A stretch of DNA of 64,000 nucleotides from Amia ocellicauda (GCF_036373705.1 NC_089869.1:7171676-7235675); one strand, 5' to 3'; numbered from the stretch's first letter, positions 11,130 through 23,043 are shown. The notes: a model not told the origin generated them from the letters alone. A program made the numbers and translations.

Positions 11130-14100
11130 TACATACATATACGGTTAGGTCTAAAAATATTTGGACAGTGACACGTTGGTCATCATTTTGGCTCTGTACG
11201 CCACCACAATGGATTTGAAAGGAAACAATCAAGATGTGCTTTAAGTGTAGACTTTCATATTTAATTTCAGGGTAGTTACATCCAAATTGGGTGAATGGTG
11301 AACAAGCAGGAACTGAAGACAGTTGTAGTACAGGTCTGGCAGAGCATCACTAGGAAGAAACCCAGCATCTGGTGATGTCTATGGGTTCCAGACTTCAGGC
11401 AGTCATTGACTGCAAAAGATTTGCAACCAAGTATTGAAACTCACAATTGAATTCATGATTGTTAGTTTGTCCAATTACTTTTGAGCCCCTAAAACTGAGG
11501 GGACCATATATAAAAATGGGTGTAATTCCTACACAATTCACCCAATTTGGATGTAACTACCCTCAATGTTTGTTTTTGATATTGACAACATTTTTACGGA
11601 GTGATGAACAGCAGCAAATGCTCTGGTGTACATAGATCAAATTAACACCACTGCTAACAACAACAAAATAAATAACCAGTGTAAAAACTGTTGGTTAAAA
11701 GGTTTTATTAAATACCATTAAATAACTATTGCATTACATTAGTTCACTTCTTTAAAATAATTCAGAATAATTTGTTCTGAATAATTTTAAAGAATGCAAT
11801 TTTTGCCAAATAATTAACTTTCAAAAAATTGCCAATTTTGGGTGGCACGGTGGTTAGCATTGCTGCCTCACAGCTCCAGGGGTCCTGGGTTTGAGTCCCG
11901 GCTCAGGGGGCCTGTTTGTGTGGAATTTGCATGTTCTCTCCGTGTCTGTGGGTTTTCTCCGGCCACTCCGGTTTCCACCCATTGCCCTGTGTGTGTGTCT
12001 GTCTGTCTGTGTGTGTTGCCCAGCGATGGACTGGCTAGGTCCCGTCCTGGGTGTGTTCCTGCCTTGCGCCCTATGCCTGCCGGGATCGGCTCCGGCTAGA
12101 CTAGACTCTGTATAATGTTTGAGGTCTCATTTGGAAATAAAAAGTGCAATGGGAAATGTAATTTAGCCTTAGCTTTGTATTTTTGTGCCATAAATACATC
12201 TCTGTACACAATTGTCTTGAGTTAAAATTTAATAAATAAATACATTCACAAACAAAAAATTATTCTGAGGAAAAATATGATCGACACTGCTACTAAATGT
12301 AATTTAAAAATAGTTGAGGTGAGGCCTGGCCCTCTTCAGTGACTTAATTTCCTGTTTGGTACCGTAACATGAAAGTATAATCCTTAGTACCATACTAAAG
12401 CTGGGGATCAGGTAGTCTCTAACTTTGTTCTGCTTCCTTTTTTGTTGAAATTGGTACTAACTTAGTATGCAGCTGGGGATGATTAGTACGCAGCCGTACT
12501 AACTCTGCAAGTTCATTGCAATTGACCCATAGTGATGATACTTATTTACTTTAGGCCTTTTTGTTCTGCATATGAGTCCCTATTGGCCAAAGATGTTCTG
12601 TTGAGGATCTGTTGAGGAATCCATTTGCAGGCTTCTTGAGGGGTGCAGATCAGGCTAACATTTGATTATGCAAAAAAGGGTTTGCCTTTATGTTCTACAG
12701 TTCACTGTGATCTTGGTTTAAATATTTTAGGCGATGGGGAGTGCAATTGGAAGATTTAGTCTTGGTTACTCCTACGTGTGTCAAATAGGTTGGGTATCTT
12801 GTTCTTGGAGTATTCTGAGCTCCACCCAGAAGTGGTTGCGCGAAGCTTGTGAAAATGCCTAATGTTGTTGTAGATAAGTCGTGGTTGTTGAGGTCTGTTG
12901 TTTAAGCTGTCCCATGCACGGTTGTATGTGAACAAGCATCAGCTAATCGGGGGAAAGACAAATCAAATGATTTCCACCAGGCTAGCATCATGTTGTTCAC
13001 TGGAGAGAACAGCTATGCTCTTCTTGGGCCTTGGGGTCAAGACTATCAGACACTAGTAGGACCCCAACTGGTGGCAAGGGCCATATTCAAGGTTCAGGTT
13101 CGAGGACTGTACCATTCTAGTTAGGGCCCGACAGATATATCGGAGCACCGATATTATCGTCCGATATTGGGCTTTTACATAAATACCCGGATCGGCACAT
13201 ATTCCACCGATAATGCACCGATATATTTTCTCAAACTATTGGCGAAATATTTTTTCAAATTACAAAAATAGCCTTCGTCAGACTTCAGACAATAAATACA
13301 TGTTTATTTGGTTGTACAGTCATTATTATAATTATTTACCATTATTTTCTAACATAGTTATGGTGCTTTAGTTTTCTCTGGAAGCTCCGACTCCAAAGTG
13401 ATTCTCATGCGCCATGCGCACTACTGAGCGGTGTGGTGAGACAATAACACACCTACTGAGAAGCACAGGGCTCATAAACCAATAAACATGTGAAATACTA
13501 AAACCCTCATAACCTATTGAAAGTATTTTTGATAGATGAGCTGTTTTTTAGAATTCATGGTTTTGATTATTGTTTATTTTTGTCATGACAGAAGATAATC
13601 ATATACTATGGGATAGAGGTGCATTATTACTGAAAAGTTAATTAAATCGCTTTTGAAAAGTCACATTAGAAATTAAAATAAAGAATAACAGTAAATGTTT
13701 ACTGAAGATATTGACTTGCAAGCAAGCTTAGATCACAGTAAAACATGTAAAGAAATGTTGTGAAAAATGCATCTCTCAGACAATGTTGGATAAAACTGAA
13801 ACTAAACATGGTATTTATAAAACTATTTAAAATCCTACATCGTGTTTTGGCTATGATTTGTATTGCAATATGTTTAACATACTTAATAAGTAAGGTACAT
13901 TTTCAAGGGCATTTATGAAAACAAATGCAGCTGTGCTGTGCTGCCTCCGCTATAACCTTCCACTGTTGTATCGGCACTATTGAGCACTGAGCAGGACTTG
14001 TGAACCTGAGAGAATCTGATACGTGTAAAATGCAAATATAAGCCAGACCAGCACTTAACACTATCATATTATTTGCTCTAATGTATAGAACATGCAATTT

Positions 14101-16393
14101 TTTCTATTTGTGTGTGAAATTGCTCATATACCATGCTCTTTGTTCTAATGTATAGAACATGCATATTTTTATATATTTTTAAATTGTTTATTGTGTAATA
14201 TTTGAAAAAGTGTAAATCCTGCCTTCAATGCATATTTGACACAATGTCTCTCTGACAGGAAGAGATTTGAGGGATCCATTTTAGAAAAGTTTTGCATGCT
14301 AACAAAAAAGTAAATATTGGCAATTGGTAATCGAGAAATTTAGCTTCCCAATTATCAGTATCGGACCCAAAAATCCTCTATTGGTCGGGCTCTGTAGGGT
14401 GCTCACATCCTAACCATTCCCTCAAAGATTTAAAGTGGTGGTCTACATGTTTCTTTTGTTGCCATTCAGACATGCTTGTGGCTGTGGGTCCTGAACCATT
14501 CTGAGGGCTGATGAAGCAAAGCCCTACTAGGAATGTAACCGTTGCTCAGACATAGGTGACCGGGGTTATTTCTGACCCTTGCAGGTAGCTTTTTGTGAAA
14601 ACTTTTGCTTTGCACCTCTTATGAGGCATTAAGCACCTCTTCCTGCTTCACAAGGAACAAAAAACTGTTTAAAGCTTCACAGATCTAGAAGAGCATTTTA
14701 GGTGTATGCAAGCCTGTTGTGTATCGGTACAGGAGGGATTTTAATTTGATGAGGGTGAATGTAATTTCTGTACATTTACTGGCTTTCTGAACCTGAATAT
14801 GGAGTTCAGCCTTTGCCAGGTTGTGAATGTATGCTTCTGTGCTTCCCCTTTGTAATTTGTATATTAATTATGAAGCATTTGCTTAACTAACACTGTTGCA
14901 ACAAAAGAAAAACCTTGACTGACCAATTGTTTGTACATGTTTATTGGTGGGGTCGGGGGGTGGGTCTATACAGGGTATCTGACAAGCCACACAGACAAAT
15001 GTAAATGGGGATTTTAAATGGGTATAATTGCTATGAATGCTTTTTTGGCATGCCTGGGAATTAAATGGACAATGCATGATCTAAAATGTTTGGTGGAAAA
15101 TGGTTACTTACTCCGTGCAGCAGTAGAGATGTACTTTATGTTCTCCTGGGTAAGGTAAGGATTGCTGGTGTCGTACTTCCTGCTGGCTGTCACTGTGAAC
15201 TTGGAATTCAGCTGCGTCTCCACAGACTTCCACAGCTCATCAATTTTGTCCCAGGTGTTCGAATCTGAGCCTCCCCCTCCAATCATGGCCACGTGTTTCC
15301 AGCCGAAATGTTTGAGAGTCTTAATCAGAACCTCCCCTATTCTTTGCAGGGGGGACACCAGTTCGACATAAGTGTCGTATACTGCAAAGTTGTCCAGTTT
15401 GGGTGTTTGGCCCATGTAGCCAAACATTGGGATGTTCCATTGAGAAGCCAGGAGACCTGTGACCTGAACAAAATTACTTGCCACTGTTTAACAAGACATC
15501 ACTATCGACTCTGTCACTGTTGACTCGTTATCATTACTTAAACTGCAGTACTGCATTAATGTCAGAAAACATTGTACACACATACAGAGATTAAAATGTT
15601 TGTTAACTTTATTTGTCTCTAGTCTTATTGTTTTCAGTACAGGGAAATGCATATTTTCCCTGCAAAGGTTTTGCTTTTCACAAACATTGAACAGTGTAAT
15701 CTATTGAATGTAGCAGTATGCATATCTCAGGTATCAGAGTTCAGTATAAAATATATGTAGGGTTAATTTATTCTCTCCCCTCTTTCTCTCTAGGCATGAT
15801 CCATTTTTTATACCTTTAACCATTGGTTTCTTTATCAATAAATAGATTTTACATTAATTAACCTTGCATACATTTAATCTGATGCTTACAAATGACACAC
15901 TTCCATGCCAGAAAGTTAGAAATATCTTCCAGGGTGTTAAGTATATTACATTTAACTGTTTTCTAAAAGCCTGCCAATTAAAAACAATTGGTACAGATCC
16001 AACAGGTTCTCTTACCTCTGCCACCTCTGGACATGCAGGGCCGAACAATGCTGAGATATTTTCCTTCCACACTTGGTCGATGAAAGCACTGAGAGAGGTC
16101 TTGGCATCGCAGTTTGAGTCTAAGTACACAAAATCCAGAGAATAGCTGTTGAGGAATGCAGGGTTGGAGTTGACTCTGTCTAGGGCCAATTGCATGGCAG
16201 ATCCTAATCTCAGTGCACTGAAGGGGTAGGAGATGTTCCTGGGAGCTTGCAGGACCAGCAGCAGTCTGGAACCTTCAGCCCTGCTTCCTGTAGTATTAAG
16301 TAAAGAGAGTAGAACTACGGACAGCATGGGTCTAACACTGGATAAATGCCTTCGGTCGGGATGAAGGGCATCCCAATTCAACATGCCTGCCAT
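421..16393 (-). CDS. gucy2g: Receptor guanylate cyclase G-like (5' 12 coding exons; 3' part off window)
   Basis: Single-pass membrane receptor of the family that makes cGMP from GTP. Coding exons in transcription order: 16393-16016, 15463-15112, 10104-9980, 9064-8882, 8020-7876, 6977-6842, 6664-6561, 2158-1995, 1831-1682, 964-881, 681-577, 492-421. All have AG/GT borders and keep one frame for 666 codons without a stop. Residues 23-40 look like a signal-peptide core, about 41-474 are the ANF-receptor-type ectodomain, 478-501 the membrane helix, and from 530 the kinase-homology domain. The rest of that domain, the coiled coil and the cyclase domain must lie left of base 421. The start at 16393 has a strong context (AAC before ATG, G after). 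GUCY2G rather than another receptor cyclase is inferred from position beside acsl5, as in mammals. The family is certain; the paralogue is likely. Confidence 0.82.
1995..2158 (-). CDS. gucy2g: gucy2g coding exon 8: transmembrane helix and juxtamembrane segment
   Basis: Residues 475-529. A run of about 24 hydrophobic residues (478-501) is followed by basic residues and a [12 protein letters not shown] segment, which matches the juxtamembrane hinge of receptor guanylate cyclases. The exon directly follows the transposon-filled intron 7. Both its acceptor (CTCAG) and donor (AAG/GTAAGA) are good. Confidence 0.85.
2497..2632. repeat. GC-rich insert within the outer Tc1 transposase
   Basis: About 135 bases, much richer in G and C than the surroundings, replace the last codons of the minus-strand transposase (between CAGTATCTGGTG and GGATTTGCAAACAAG on that strand). 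The string TTTGCCTGGGGCCCC occurs twice, near 2499 and 2592. I do not recognise the family. Confidence 0.5.
3426..3522. repeat. Near-perfect hairpin upstream of the innermost transposase
   Basis: Two arms of about 44 bases, from CAGGTGTCTTTTATACAG to its inverse ending CACCTG, fold around a short TCTTAAAG loop. It sits between the left terminal repeat and the transposase start. I believe this is part of the element family rather than specific to this copy. Confidence 0.8.
3565..4579 (+). pseudogene. Frameshifted Tc1-like transposase with mutated catalytic residue
   Basis: The N-terminus ([20 protein letters not shown], helix-turn-helix) reads in one frame. An extra A in the run at 3697-3700 shifts the rest, which continues in the second frame to GFATKY and the stop at 4579. 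The DDE domain has [14 protein letters not shown], the second catalytic Asp (QHDNDPKHT) and the Glu (PIENLW) 34 residues on. The first catalytic Asp, expected in WSDETK, is Asn here (AAT at 4022-4024). Otherwise the frame is open and close to the family norm, which suggests recent decay. Confidence 0.87.
4926..5867 (-). pseudogene. Broken Tc1-like transposase of the middle element
   Basis: Starts at an ATG near 5867 (MPKELKRK) and ends at GYSTKY before the stop near 4926. The N-terminal DNA-binding part, the first catalytic Asp context FSDESN, the second ([11 protein letters not shown]) and PIENLW are present. It is dead for two visible reasons: an in-frame TAG at 5426-5424 just before DWSKVIF, and a gap right after FQLC where, from memory of the family, some 35-40 residues should stand before WGCFSKAG. 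Confidence 0.8.
6561..15463 (-). CDS. gucy2g: gucy2g coding exons 2-7: rest of the extracellular domain
   Basis: Exons 15463-15112, 10104-9980, 9064-8882, 8020-7876, 6977-6842 and 6664-6561 encode residues 127-475. Family-like landmarks are [15 protein letters not shown] at the start of exon 2, [12 protein letters not shown] in exon 3, and a juxtamembrane cysteine pair at 462 and 469 ([10 protein letters not shown]) just before the membrane helix. Exon phases (0, 1, 0, 0, 1, 2, 1) join without loss of frame. Intron 2 (10105-15111) is the longest in this part and is rich in repeats. Confidence 0.8.
8700..8850 (+). repeat. Possible retroelement 3' tail
   Basis: AGATTGAAACGTTGACTG, then AAATAAATGCTTTTATTTAT, then GAGTGTGCGGGTTTACT resembles a tail I associate with dispersed fish elements (GAAACGTTG...AATAAA...GTGTGCGG). 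Family and borders are uncertain. Confidence 0.3.
11070..11130. repeat. Compound (CT)n(AT)n(AC)n microsatellite
   Basis: About 20 bases of CT, 26 of AT and 14 of AC in succession, directly beside the Tc1-derived element. Confidence 0.95.
11143..11573 (+). mobile_element. Internally deleted relative of the outer Tc1 element (MITE-like)
   Basis: Left terminal repeat from GGTTAGGTCTAAAAATATTT to about 11305, then directly the transposase C-terminal coding remnant (about 11306-11440, ending GCAACCAAGTATTGA), then the right terminal repeat. The right repeat stops early at CTACCCTCA. The sequence closely matches 6125-6400. It lies in gucy2g intron 2, behind a compound microsatellite. Confidence 0.8.
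11840..12115 (+). mobile_element. tRNA-related SINE-like element
   Basis: Starts GGTGGCACGGTGGTTAGCAT with an A-box-like segment and has a B-box-like GGGTTTGAGTCCC at 11887-11899, spaced as in tRNA-derived SINE heads. A body with GTGTGTGTCTGTCTG tracts and GGGATCGGCTCCGGCTAGAC follows. It is a common dispersed fish repeat by my recollection; the exact family name would need a repeat library. It is not a functional tRNA gene, as it cannot fold into a full cloverleaf. Confidence 0.65.
13122..14395. mobile_element. hAT-like non-autonomous DNA transposon (probable)
   Basis: Inverted ends: TAGGGCCCGACAGATATATC at the left and, reversed, CAGAGCCCGACCAATAGAGG at the right. Both subterminal regions carry related 'CCGATAT'/'TCGGACCC' motifs. 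About 1.27 kb, AT-rich inside, with no transposase frame. The flanking eight bases (ATTCTAGT and TAGGGTGC) do not form a clear target duplication, so the edges may be off by a few bases or decayed. Confidence 0.55.
16016..16393 (-). CDS. gucy2g: gucy2g coding exon 1: signal peptide and start of ligand-binding domain
   Basis: Encodes residues 1-126. A 22-residue polar lead precedes a hydrophobic stretch ([10 protein letters not shown]) typical of a signal peptide. Met23 could be an alternative start, but its context is weaker than that of Met1. The segment holds the paired cysteines usual at this position in natriuretic-type ectodomains (Cys95 in DSNCDAK and Cys121 in GPACPE). It ends in phase 0 at a GAG/GTAAGA donor. 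Confidence 0.8.
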
Positions 16394-16460
16394 GTTCCCC
16401 GATGGCGTTTTCCGAAAGCCAGTGAGAGCCTGGTAGTTCAGGTGGTGAAATGATTATATC

Positions 16461-16470
16461 CTTTTATATA
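16461..16470 (-). promoter_or_regulatory. Candidate TATA box for gucy2g
   Basis: Read on the minus strand this is TATATAAAAG, about 70 bases before the start codon at 16393. A start site some 25-30 bases downstream would leave a 5' leader of roughly 40 bases. Position and sequence fit a TATA promoter, but no transcript evidence is available. Confidence 0.4.
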
Positions 16471-19400
16471 GAGATTATGTTGAGCTGCTATAGTACAGTG
16501 ATTAATCCCCAGGAGTCTTTTGATTGGTCTTCCGGAAAGAAAGCTTTAATTAACAAAGCGCGGTGGAAGTGGTCACCGTCCTTATTAAGCCAACACCTTT
16601 TCTTTTAATTTCTTTTTATTTTATTTTATTTTTTTGCAAAGCACAGTCTTCCTAACAAATTGAAGTGATCATGCAAAATCCAAATCAGACAATATTGCTT
16701 CCTGTATTTCTGGTAAGGGTGTTTAAATTGCAGAATGTCCTGGAAGAAGTCCATGACCTGCTTGCATGCATGATCTTTGAGTGAATTAAAATCTCTTTTG
16801 CAGCTGACTTCAATGGGTAATGTGTCATTATAAAATGCACTCATGTTGTTATTGTGAAAGCAATATTGTCCTTGTTTAAATATTTCTTATATAATAGTAT
16901 AACAGTTCTAAATAGTAAGTGTGTTGTACTTTGTAATCATTAATAAAATGATGTGGGAGTTGTAAAAATTGTATTTTCTTATGATTATACAAAGTGTTTT
17001 TATTATTATTTATTTATTATTTATCCATTAATTATTACAATGGAAACTTTGTAACACAAAGTATTTGTACTCATGTTCTTATGATTGAAAATGATTTTCT
17101 ACAGTAAATTACATTTATTGACATTTTCTTTGTTTCTTTCATTTTCTCTGATGCAACCAGAACTTTGTATATACGAGTAGGCAATGTAATATATTTAAAC
17201 CAAATCCCTTGCTCCAGGCTAATATTTATACAAAAGGGGGGATACATAAATAGGCAACATCGTGCTTTGTGTGAGAGAAAGCAATGTCCTTCCAACTACC
17301 AGGTAATGTTTCAAATCAGGTTAATTCTGCCTAAATGTCCCCATCTTGGCAAACTTCTGGCCTAGATTAGCTGCAGTCTAGGGCTATCTAAATGCAACAT
17401 ATTATGTATTTTAATGTTCGGGGTAGGGCACTGCAGCAGGAGAGTGTGGGAAAATATTAAATAGGGCATCTTCAATTCTAACAGAAACTACAACTCCTAT
17501 GCTGTGGAATTATATAGGTTACAATAAGCTGTGCCTGTGCATTCTTCATGATAATTGTTTTACAATCTAAAATGCATGCACACTGTCAGATGCCATCATT
17601 TTATGGCAACATTCAAGCCAGCAGTTGATGGCATGTTAGAGCGATGTCACCTTCACACTCTTATCCTTTTAAAAAAAAAAGAAAATGCTGTCAAATACAT
17701 ACATTTAAAAAAAAGAAAAAGGTCTTTGGACACATTTGCTATACAATATTTTTAATTGCATTTATCAGCAGGTTCCAAACTCCAAAGGTGCTTTTTATCT
17801 GATGATACTGGTCCATTGATGGGACAACAGCCAAAGTTCACTTGGGTTTCAGTCAATAAACAAGCCTCCCATCTCCTCCCAAAATGGAAGGTAAGGTTGC
17901 AAGTTGCAAAATGCTTCACACTGTGCAGTCACTTTCCTGTTTATCATATAGATATATTTATCATTTATGATATATTTATTTCTATATATTGACAAACACT
18001 ACCCACAATGCCATTTCTGCATACATGTTTGCCTCATTAGACTTTAACCATCCAAGGTCAAACAAATGGACAGGTATTGCATAATGTTGCCTTGTTCATG
18101 CAGACAGATAAGAACTTTGTCAGAAACACTCAGTAAGGTAAAGAGACATTCCTGTGACGGAAAAAATTTTCAAACTTGGATTTAATTCAATTCACCACCA
18201 CATTCAGGTAGGACGGTGCCCTGGTAAGTCGAATTTTGGACCTGTCTTGTAAAATACAACCTTTCGTCCCTTTTCTCTGTGGAATTAGTTCCACACCAAT
18301 TGTCTCAACAACTTTTTGTAAGATGTATATTGACAGCAATATACAGGGGAATGATTTGATTTCGATGCTTTTGTTCTCTGCACTAGTCCTCAAGTAAAAT
18401 CCCAGTTTCCTCAGTAATCATTACACTGCTTCAGAATTACTTCAAATGAAAATAAGGTTGGGGAGGGTCATTGAATCAAATATTAGTCCATCTGGGTGAT
18501 TGAGCACAAGCTAATATAGCCTGCAGCTTCAGACACTGCTAAAAGTGAATTTATCTCTTGTACATTAGACCTTGTGGTGTTCGTGGACAAAAGGATGACA
18601 TGTATTCTAATGACAGACAATTACCTGGAGGGTTGGTTCTTGGAAGATAAAACCTGTTTGGCTGTGATCAACTGCAAGGTGTTTATGAGGATGAGTTATC
18701 TCCTGTGCCTCCCGATGCTGAAATGTGTAAATAGACGCTTAATGATCCCAGAGCACGGCGGGAACAGGATCATTAGCATGTTGGGTCTTTGATGGTTTGT
18801 TTCTGATTTTCCATGTTTAAGTTCAGTTCCACTCCACAACACAGCATGGTGAGCACAGAAAAACAAAGTACAATAACCAGGGGATTTTCAGCGCTCTTAA
18901 ACAAAATATGTCCACTGTTTGTTTAATCGTGCCAGGGTCTGAATAAATAAATACATATATCAGGTTAGATTGAAAACTTTGAATTGTAGGAAAGGTGAAG
19001 GTTTAAATCAAAGGAAATTGGGTCGAAAATAGATAATGGACATGTTCAAAATATCTGATTTATTTTTTCTGACTTAGTTGTTAAATCATGGAAATGTCTG
19101 GGTAATTTGTATATTTTACATTTCTTCAGTAAACCTGAGAAGTCTGCAGTGTGATTAAATGCAGTGACACATGATGCTGGGTTTATTAAGAACAGCAACA
19201 TGATTGAACTTGCAAAAACATTATCCCATGTTTTCACACTGAGAGACCACGTCACCCAACACATTTTCTAATTGGTTGGCGTTGCGGGCTTTATTGCCAG
19301 CTGTAAGGGTTTGTATTAAAAGGGGTGTTTACACCAGTGAACGATACACCACAGAGGATAACTAGAAATCATTGACAGCTGCATTAATTGTACAGTAGTT

Positions 19401-22400
19401 TGGCATTTGACTTAATCTGTTATCTATTATAAATGTTAACTTACGACTTCCAAAGACCACAGAGCAGGCAGGTGCCCTTTGTGACTGACCATACTTGAGA
19501 TTGTATTATTCGGCCTCTAACAAAAGTGAAGAAATTTCAGAGCAATAAATTTGTTTTATTGCTCCTTAGTTGCCCTTTTAATGATAATAAAACATGGCAT
19601 CATTGCGCAGCAATTAAAATTTTAAGTATGTGTGGCAATAATATTGCAGTAATAAACTATAATATTACAATGCAATTGGGTAGTTACATGAAATGTAGTA
19701 GAATTATCACTGCTGCACTATTGTCAAATTTTCAACCATTACAGGTTTGCGAAATGTAATATATTTAGGTCACCTTATTCATCACTGACAAGCCACAGAC
19801 AATTGAAATTACATTTTGTACAATTCATAATTATTAATAGAGAATGACTGCAGTCTTGTTGGAAATACATTGACTGAAACATATACATAAACATTTATAT
19901 GCACCCTGCATCTATTTCAGGACATTTATGCCAGAAGTAGGCTACATATCCACATACATTTGATGTTTTTTTTTTATTTTATTTTTAATTTCCAGACAGT
20001 TTTAATAGTGTAATAAACATTTTAAATGTAAAACAAACAAACTCAGTCTAGTTTTAGCCCTAAAAATGTCTTCTCTGACCCATGTTTATGTTCCAACTCC
20101 TCAGTTCTCAGGGCAACTCCTCAGTTCTCAGAATGGTAATTAGGTTGAAGGTTAGTGTGGTGAAAGATAATGGAGTCATTTCATTTTGACCTATGACCTA
20201 CATCCTAGGCAAAATTATAAAAGCAGAAGTCTGTAATAATGAAACTCAATGTGTTAAATAGTGAAGCAACAAGCACCACATATTGTCTCCAGGACCTCCT
20301 TTGCACAGGTTGAACAGAAATACAAGTTACACCGAAGTAAATGCATTGAACATTTCATGCACACAAAAAAGATGGATTACTCTCCAACAGACATCAACTG
20401 CATTGGAATTGTGTAATGTTTCTGCTTGACTATTTTAGATGGAACATGCCATGTCACAGCCGGCACCTTTGTAAAGCTCAGATGTTATCTGTGAAAAGAT
20501 TGCAGCTGGGGTTCAAAGGTCACCTGGATATTGTCAACTTTTATGAAAGCCGTGTCTCTCTCTGTCTTTCGTGCAGTGTGGAGAGTGAACCTGGAGGAGG
20601 CATGTACCAGAGCAGCTCCTTGTGTGCCCAATAACCTGCTAAAGAGCCAGAGAACCCCAGTCAACGAAAGGGTATGGAGCTATCATTTATTATACAATAC
20701 TCCATTGCTTTCTGCACACCCATTATAAAATACAATGCAAATACCAGGGTTTGCAATGATTTGCTGAGATGGACTCCGATATTATTATTATTACTTCTGA
20801 TTTCCAAAATGATAAAAATCGGGCTTCTAACAAAATGTTCTTTGTCTATGCATTTTATGAGTGCATTCATTGGGACGTTATTGTTGTTTGTGTGTACTTT
20901 GTATTGGATTTTCTCCTATATGCAGAAAAATGCACACATTTTAGTGTTTTTATGAAGTACCTGCTTGACTTTACTGATTGATCACTTGCAACATGACAGT
21001 TAGATTAATTGTACTACAGATGTTCTTGGTAACATGGCACAAACATGCAACAACTATGTATTCAGAATTAAGTGTAACTAAGGTGTTACACTAAAGACAC
21101 ATTACTCATTTTTGTCAACATGATTCAAAAGGAATAATTGACAATATTTTTGCCACAAACCAGATTCAGACAGAAGAGTGAGTAATTTAATTTAAGCAAC
21201 AAGGTTTAATTTTAAAATACATTTCTACCACCTTGATTTAAGTTTGTATGAATTTGATTTGACTGTAGAGTAGTCTGCTGTGCTTTCTATTCTTACTCCT
21301 GCAACTTGGTAATAAGAGAAGACTCTGACCTCTGTGTTTCTGTCCCCACTTTGACAGCCAGCCAAGGTCAAAGGTAACAGATAGCAAGAGCATAGTATCA
21401 GTCTCTCCGATGCAGAGATGCTGATCTCTTACAATAGGTATGCACAGCTTTGTCTGAAAGTACTCAAAACTTTAATTTGAAACTGTTCGGTGAGCCATTT
21501 TGTTGAATACATATGATTTGTAAAAAATACACTTATTTATCAATAACCTGAATATCTTTACAAAGCTGGTTGAACATGTTTTGAACTCAGGGAAAACTGT
21601 CTTACACGCCATTAAAATCAATGTACTAAATTCAATCAACACCAGTTTTTAAATTGTATTATATTTACTTATATAAGTACAACACAGTTATTGATGTAAT
21701 GCACATATTATTGATGGATCTTTAGAGTCTGTATGTATTGACTCTGAATGTCAGGATGTAGCGCGACCCGAGATGAACTGTGTCATTAGCGTATAGGTCA
21801 CAGGAAAGGGGAAACCCACTGACACACAGAACAGTTTCTCACAGTGTTTCCTCTGTGTGTGAGAGGTGATTTCGTTGTATAATTCACTCTTCTGAAGAAG
21901 GAAACCTAATCAGGTAAAAGTTGACATTCCAGAATGCGGCAGTCTCGTGAGTTCAACGGATATTGTGTCAGTGTCGAACTGTCGTAAAACGTCAACATAG
22001 ATGTGTGTCACATCCTTAGTAAAATGCTAGAATCACTTCCTCATTGTTCGCATTCAAACACTAAGAGTGAGTTTCTCAGGAGCTACTAAAATCATTTCAC
22101 CATGAAACATTTCTTTATACAGCACGAATGTAAATAATAATCATAAATAATTATTATACTCAACTTTTTAGATTACTTGTATTAGGAATGCCAAGTGCTG
22201 AAAATAAGTAAGTAAATACATATTTTTGCAGCATCCTGCATTGACTTGCAGGTGAAATATTATCTGGGTATACAAGAAGCAGGACAATGAATTGTCACAT
22301 TTTCAGATGACATTAGATTGTGTGAATTTATGATGTATTTGTATTTGTAAATACTGCAAATGTTATCCACATGGATAAGTGGTTTCGATAATGGATGGAT

Positions 22401-22532
22401 GGATGAATACTGCCAAAGGGGCTAAGCTACAAACACTTAAAATTAACCAATATGTAGTGATTGAACAAACAATATAAATTAAACATTAGCAATACAATCT
22501 AAGTAATCATTCACTTTATAAGCCAGCAGATG

Positions 22533-22535
<3 letters not shown>

Positions 22536-22594
<59 letters not shown>
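22536..22594. repeat. (AT)n microsatellite
   Basis: About 58 bases of uninterrupted AT dinucleotides, followed by CTGTGTGT-type repeats at 22611-22635. Confidence 0.95.
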
Positions 22595-22597
<3 letters not shown>

Positions 22598-22880
22598 TGA
22601 AGGACTGCATGTCTGTGTGTCTGTGTGTCTGTGAACGAGGTCACTGTCTTACTGTGCCATAGTTCAACCCTGATACCCAGAAGAACAGGGTCTGATAAGA
22701 ACCGTTTTTTACCAGTAATTTGGGCCTAATACATCATACAAACCCCCCTTATATAAAACATTACACATACTTTTGCTTCGGCTTGACCGTATATGGTTAT
22801 TCCTAATGAGTCGGGCAGAAAGCAAACTCATCACGGGACAGACGTGTGGGCACTGTTATCTTTCACTCCTGTCGGGTCTG

Positions 22881-22888
22881 TATAAAAG
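22881..22888 (+). promoter_or_regulatory. Candidate TATA box for the acsl5 leader exon
   Basis: TATAAAAG lies about 510 bases before the first coding exon. That exon starts after a splice acceptor (TTCTTCAG at 23386-23393), so at least one untranslated exon must lie upstream. A start near 22910-22920 would fit. The donor of that exon was not identified, so this is inference. Confidence 0.35.
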
Positions 22889-23043
22889 CGGCTGTACTTC
22901 GCAACTTTTCTAAGACTGCTCTTGGGATTGCCTCTTGGACCTCTTCTGTGCAGCTGCTTGTACTGAAATTCCTTTTGAAATCTCTCTGGAATATTTTCAA
23001 TGTTTCAGTATTATATATGATATGTTTAATATGCAGAGTCTAG

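Larger units (their letters stand above)
10105..15111. other. gucy2g intron 2, repeat-rich
   Basis: Five kilobases between coding exons 2 and 3. It holds the compound microsatellite, the deleted Tc1 relative, the SINE-like element and the hAT-like element. The segments 12120-13120 and 14396-15100 carry no reading frame or repeat that I recognise. Confidence 0.75.

Noticed and set aside
11840..12115. tRNA gene
   Set aside because: A-box and B-box are present, but there is no complete cloverleaf and the sequence continues into a SINE-type body.
20674..20955. Hydrophobic 93-codon frame in the intergenic region
   Set aside because: AT-rich sequence readily gives Ile/Leu/Phe-rich frames, and nothing supports it as coding.
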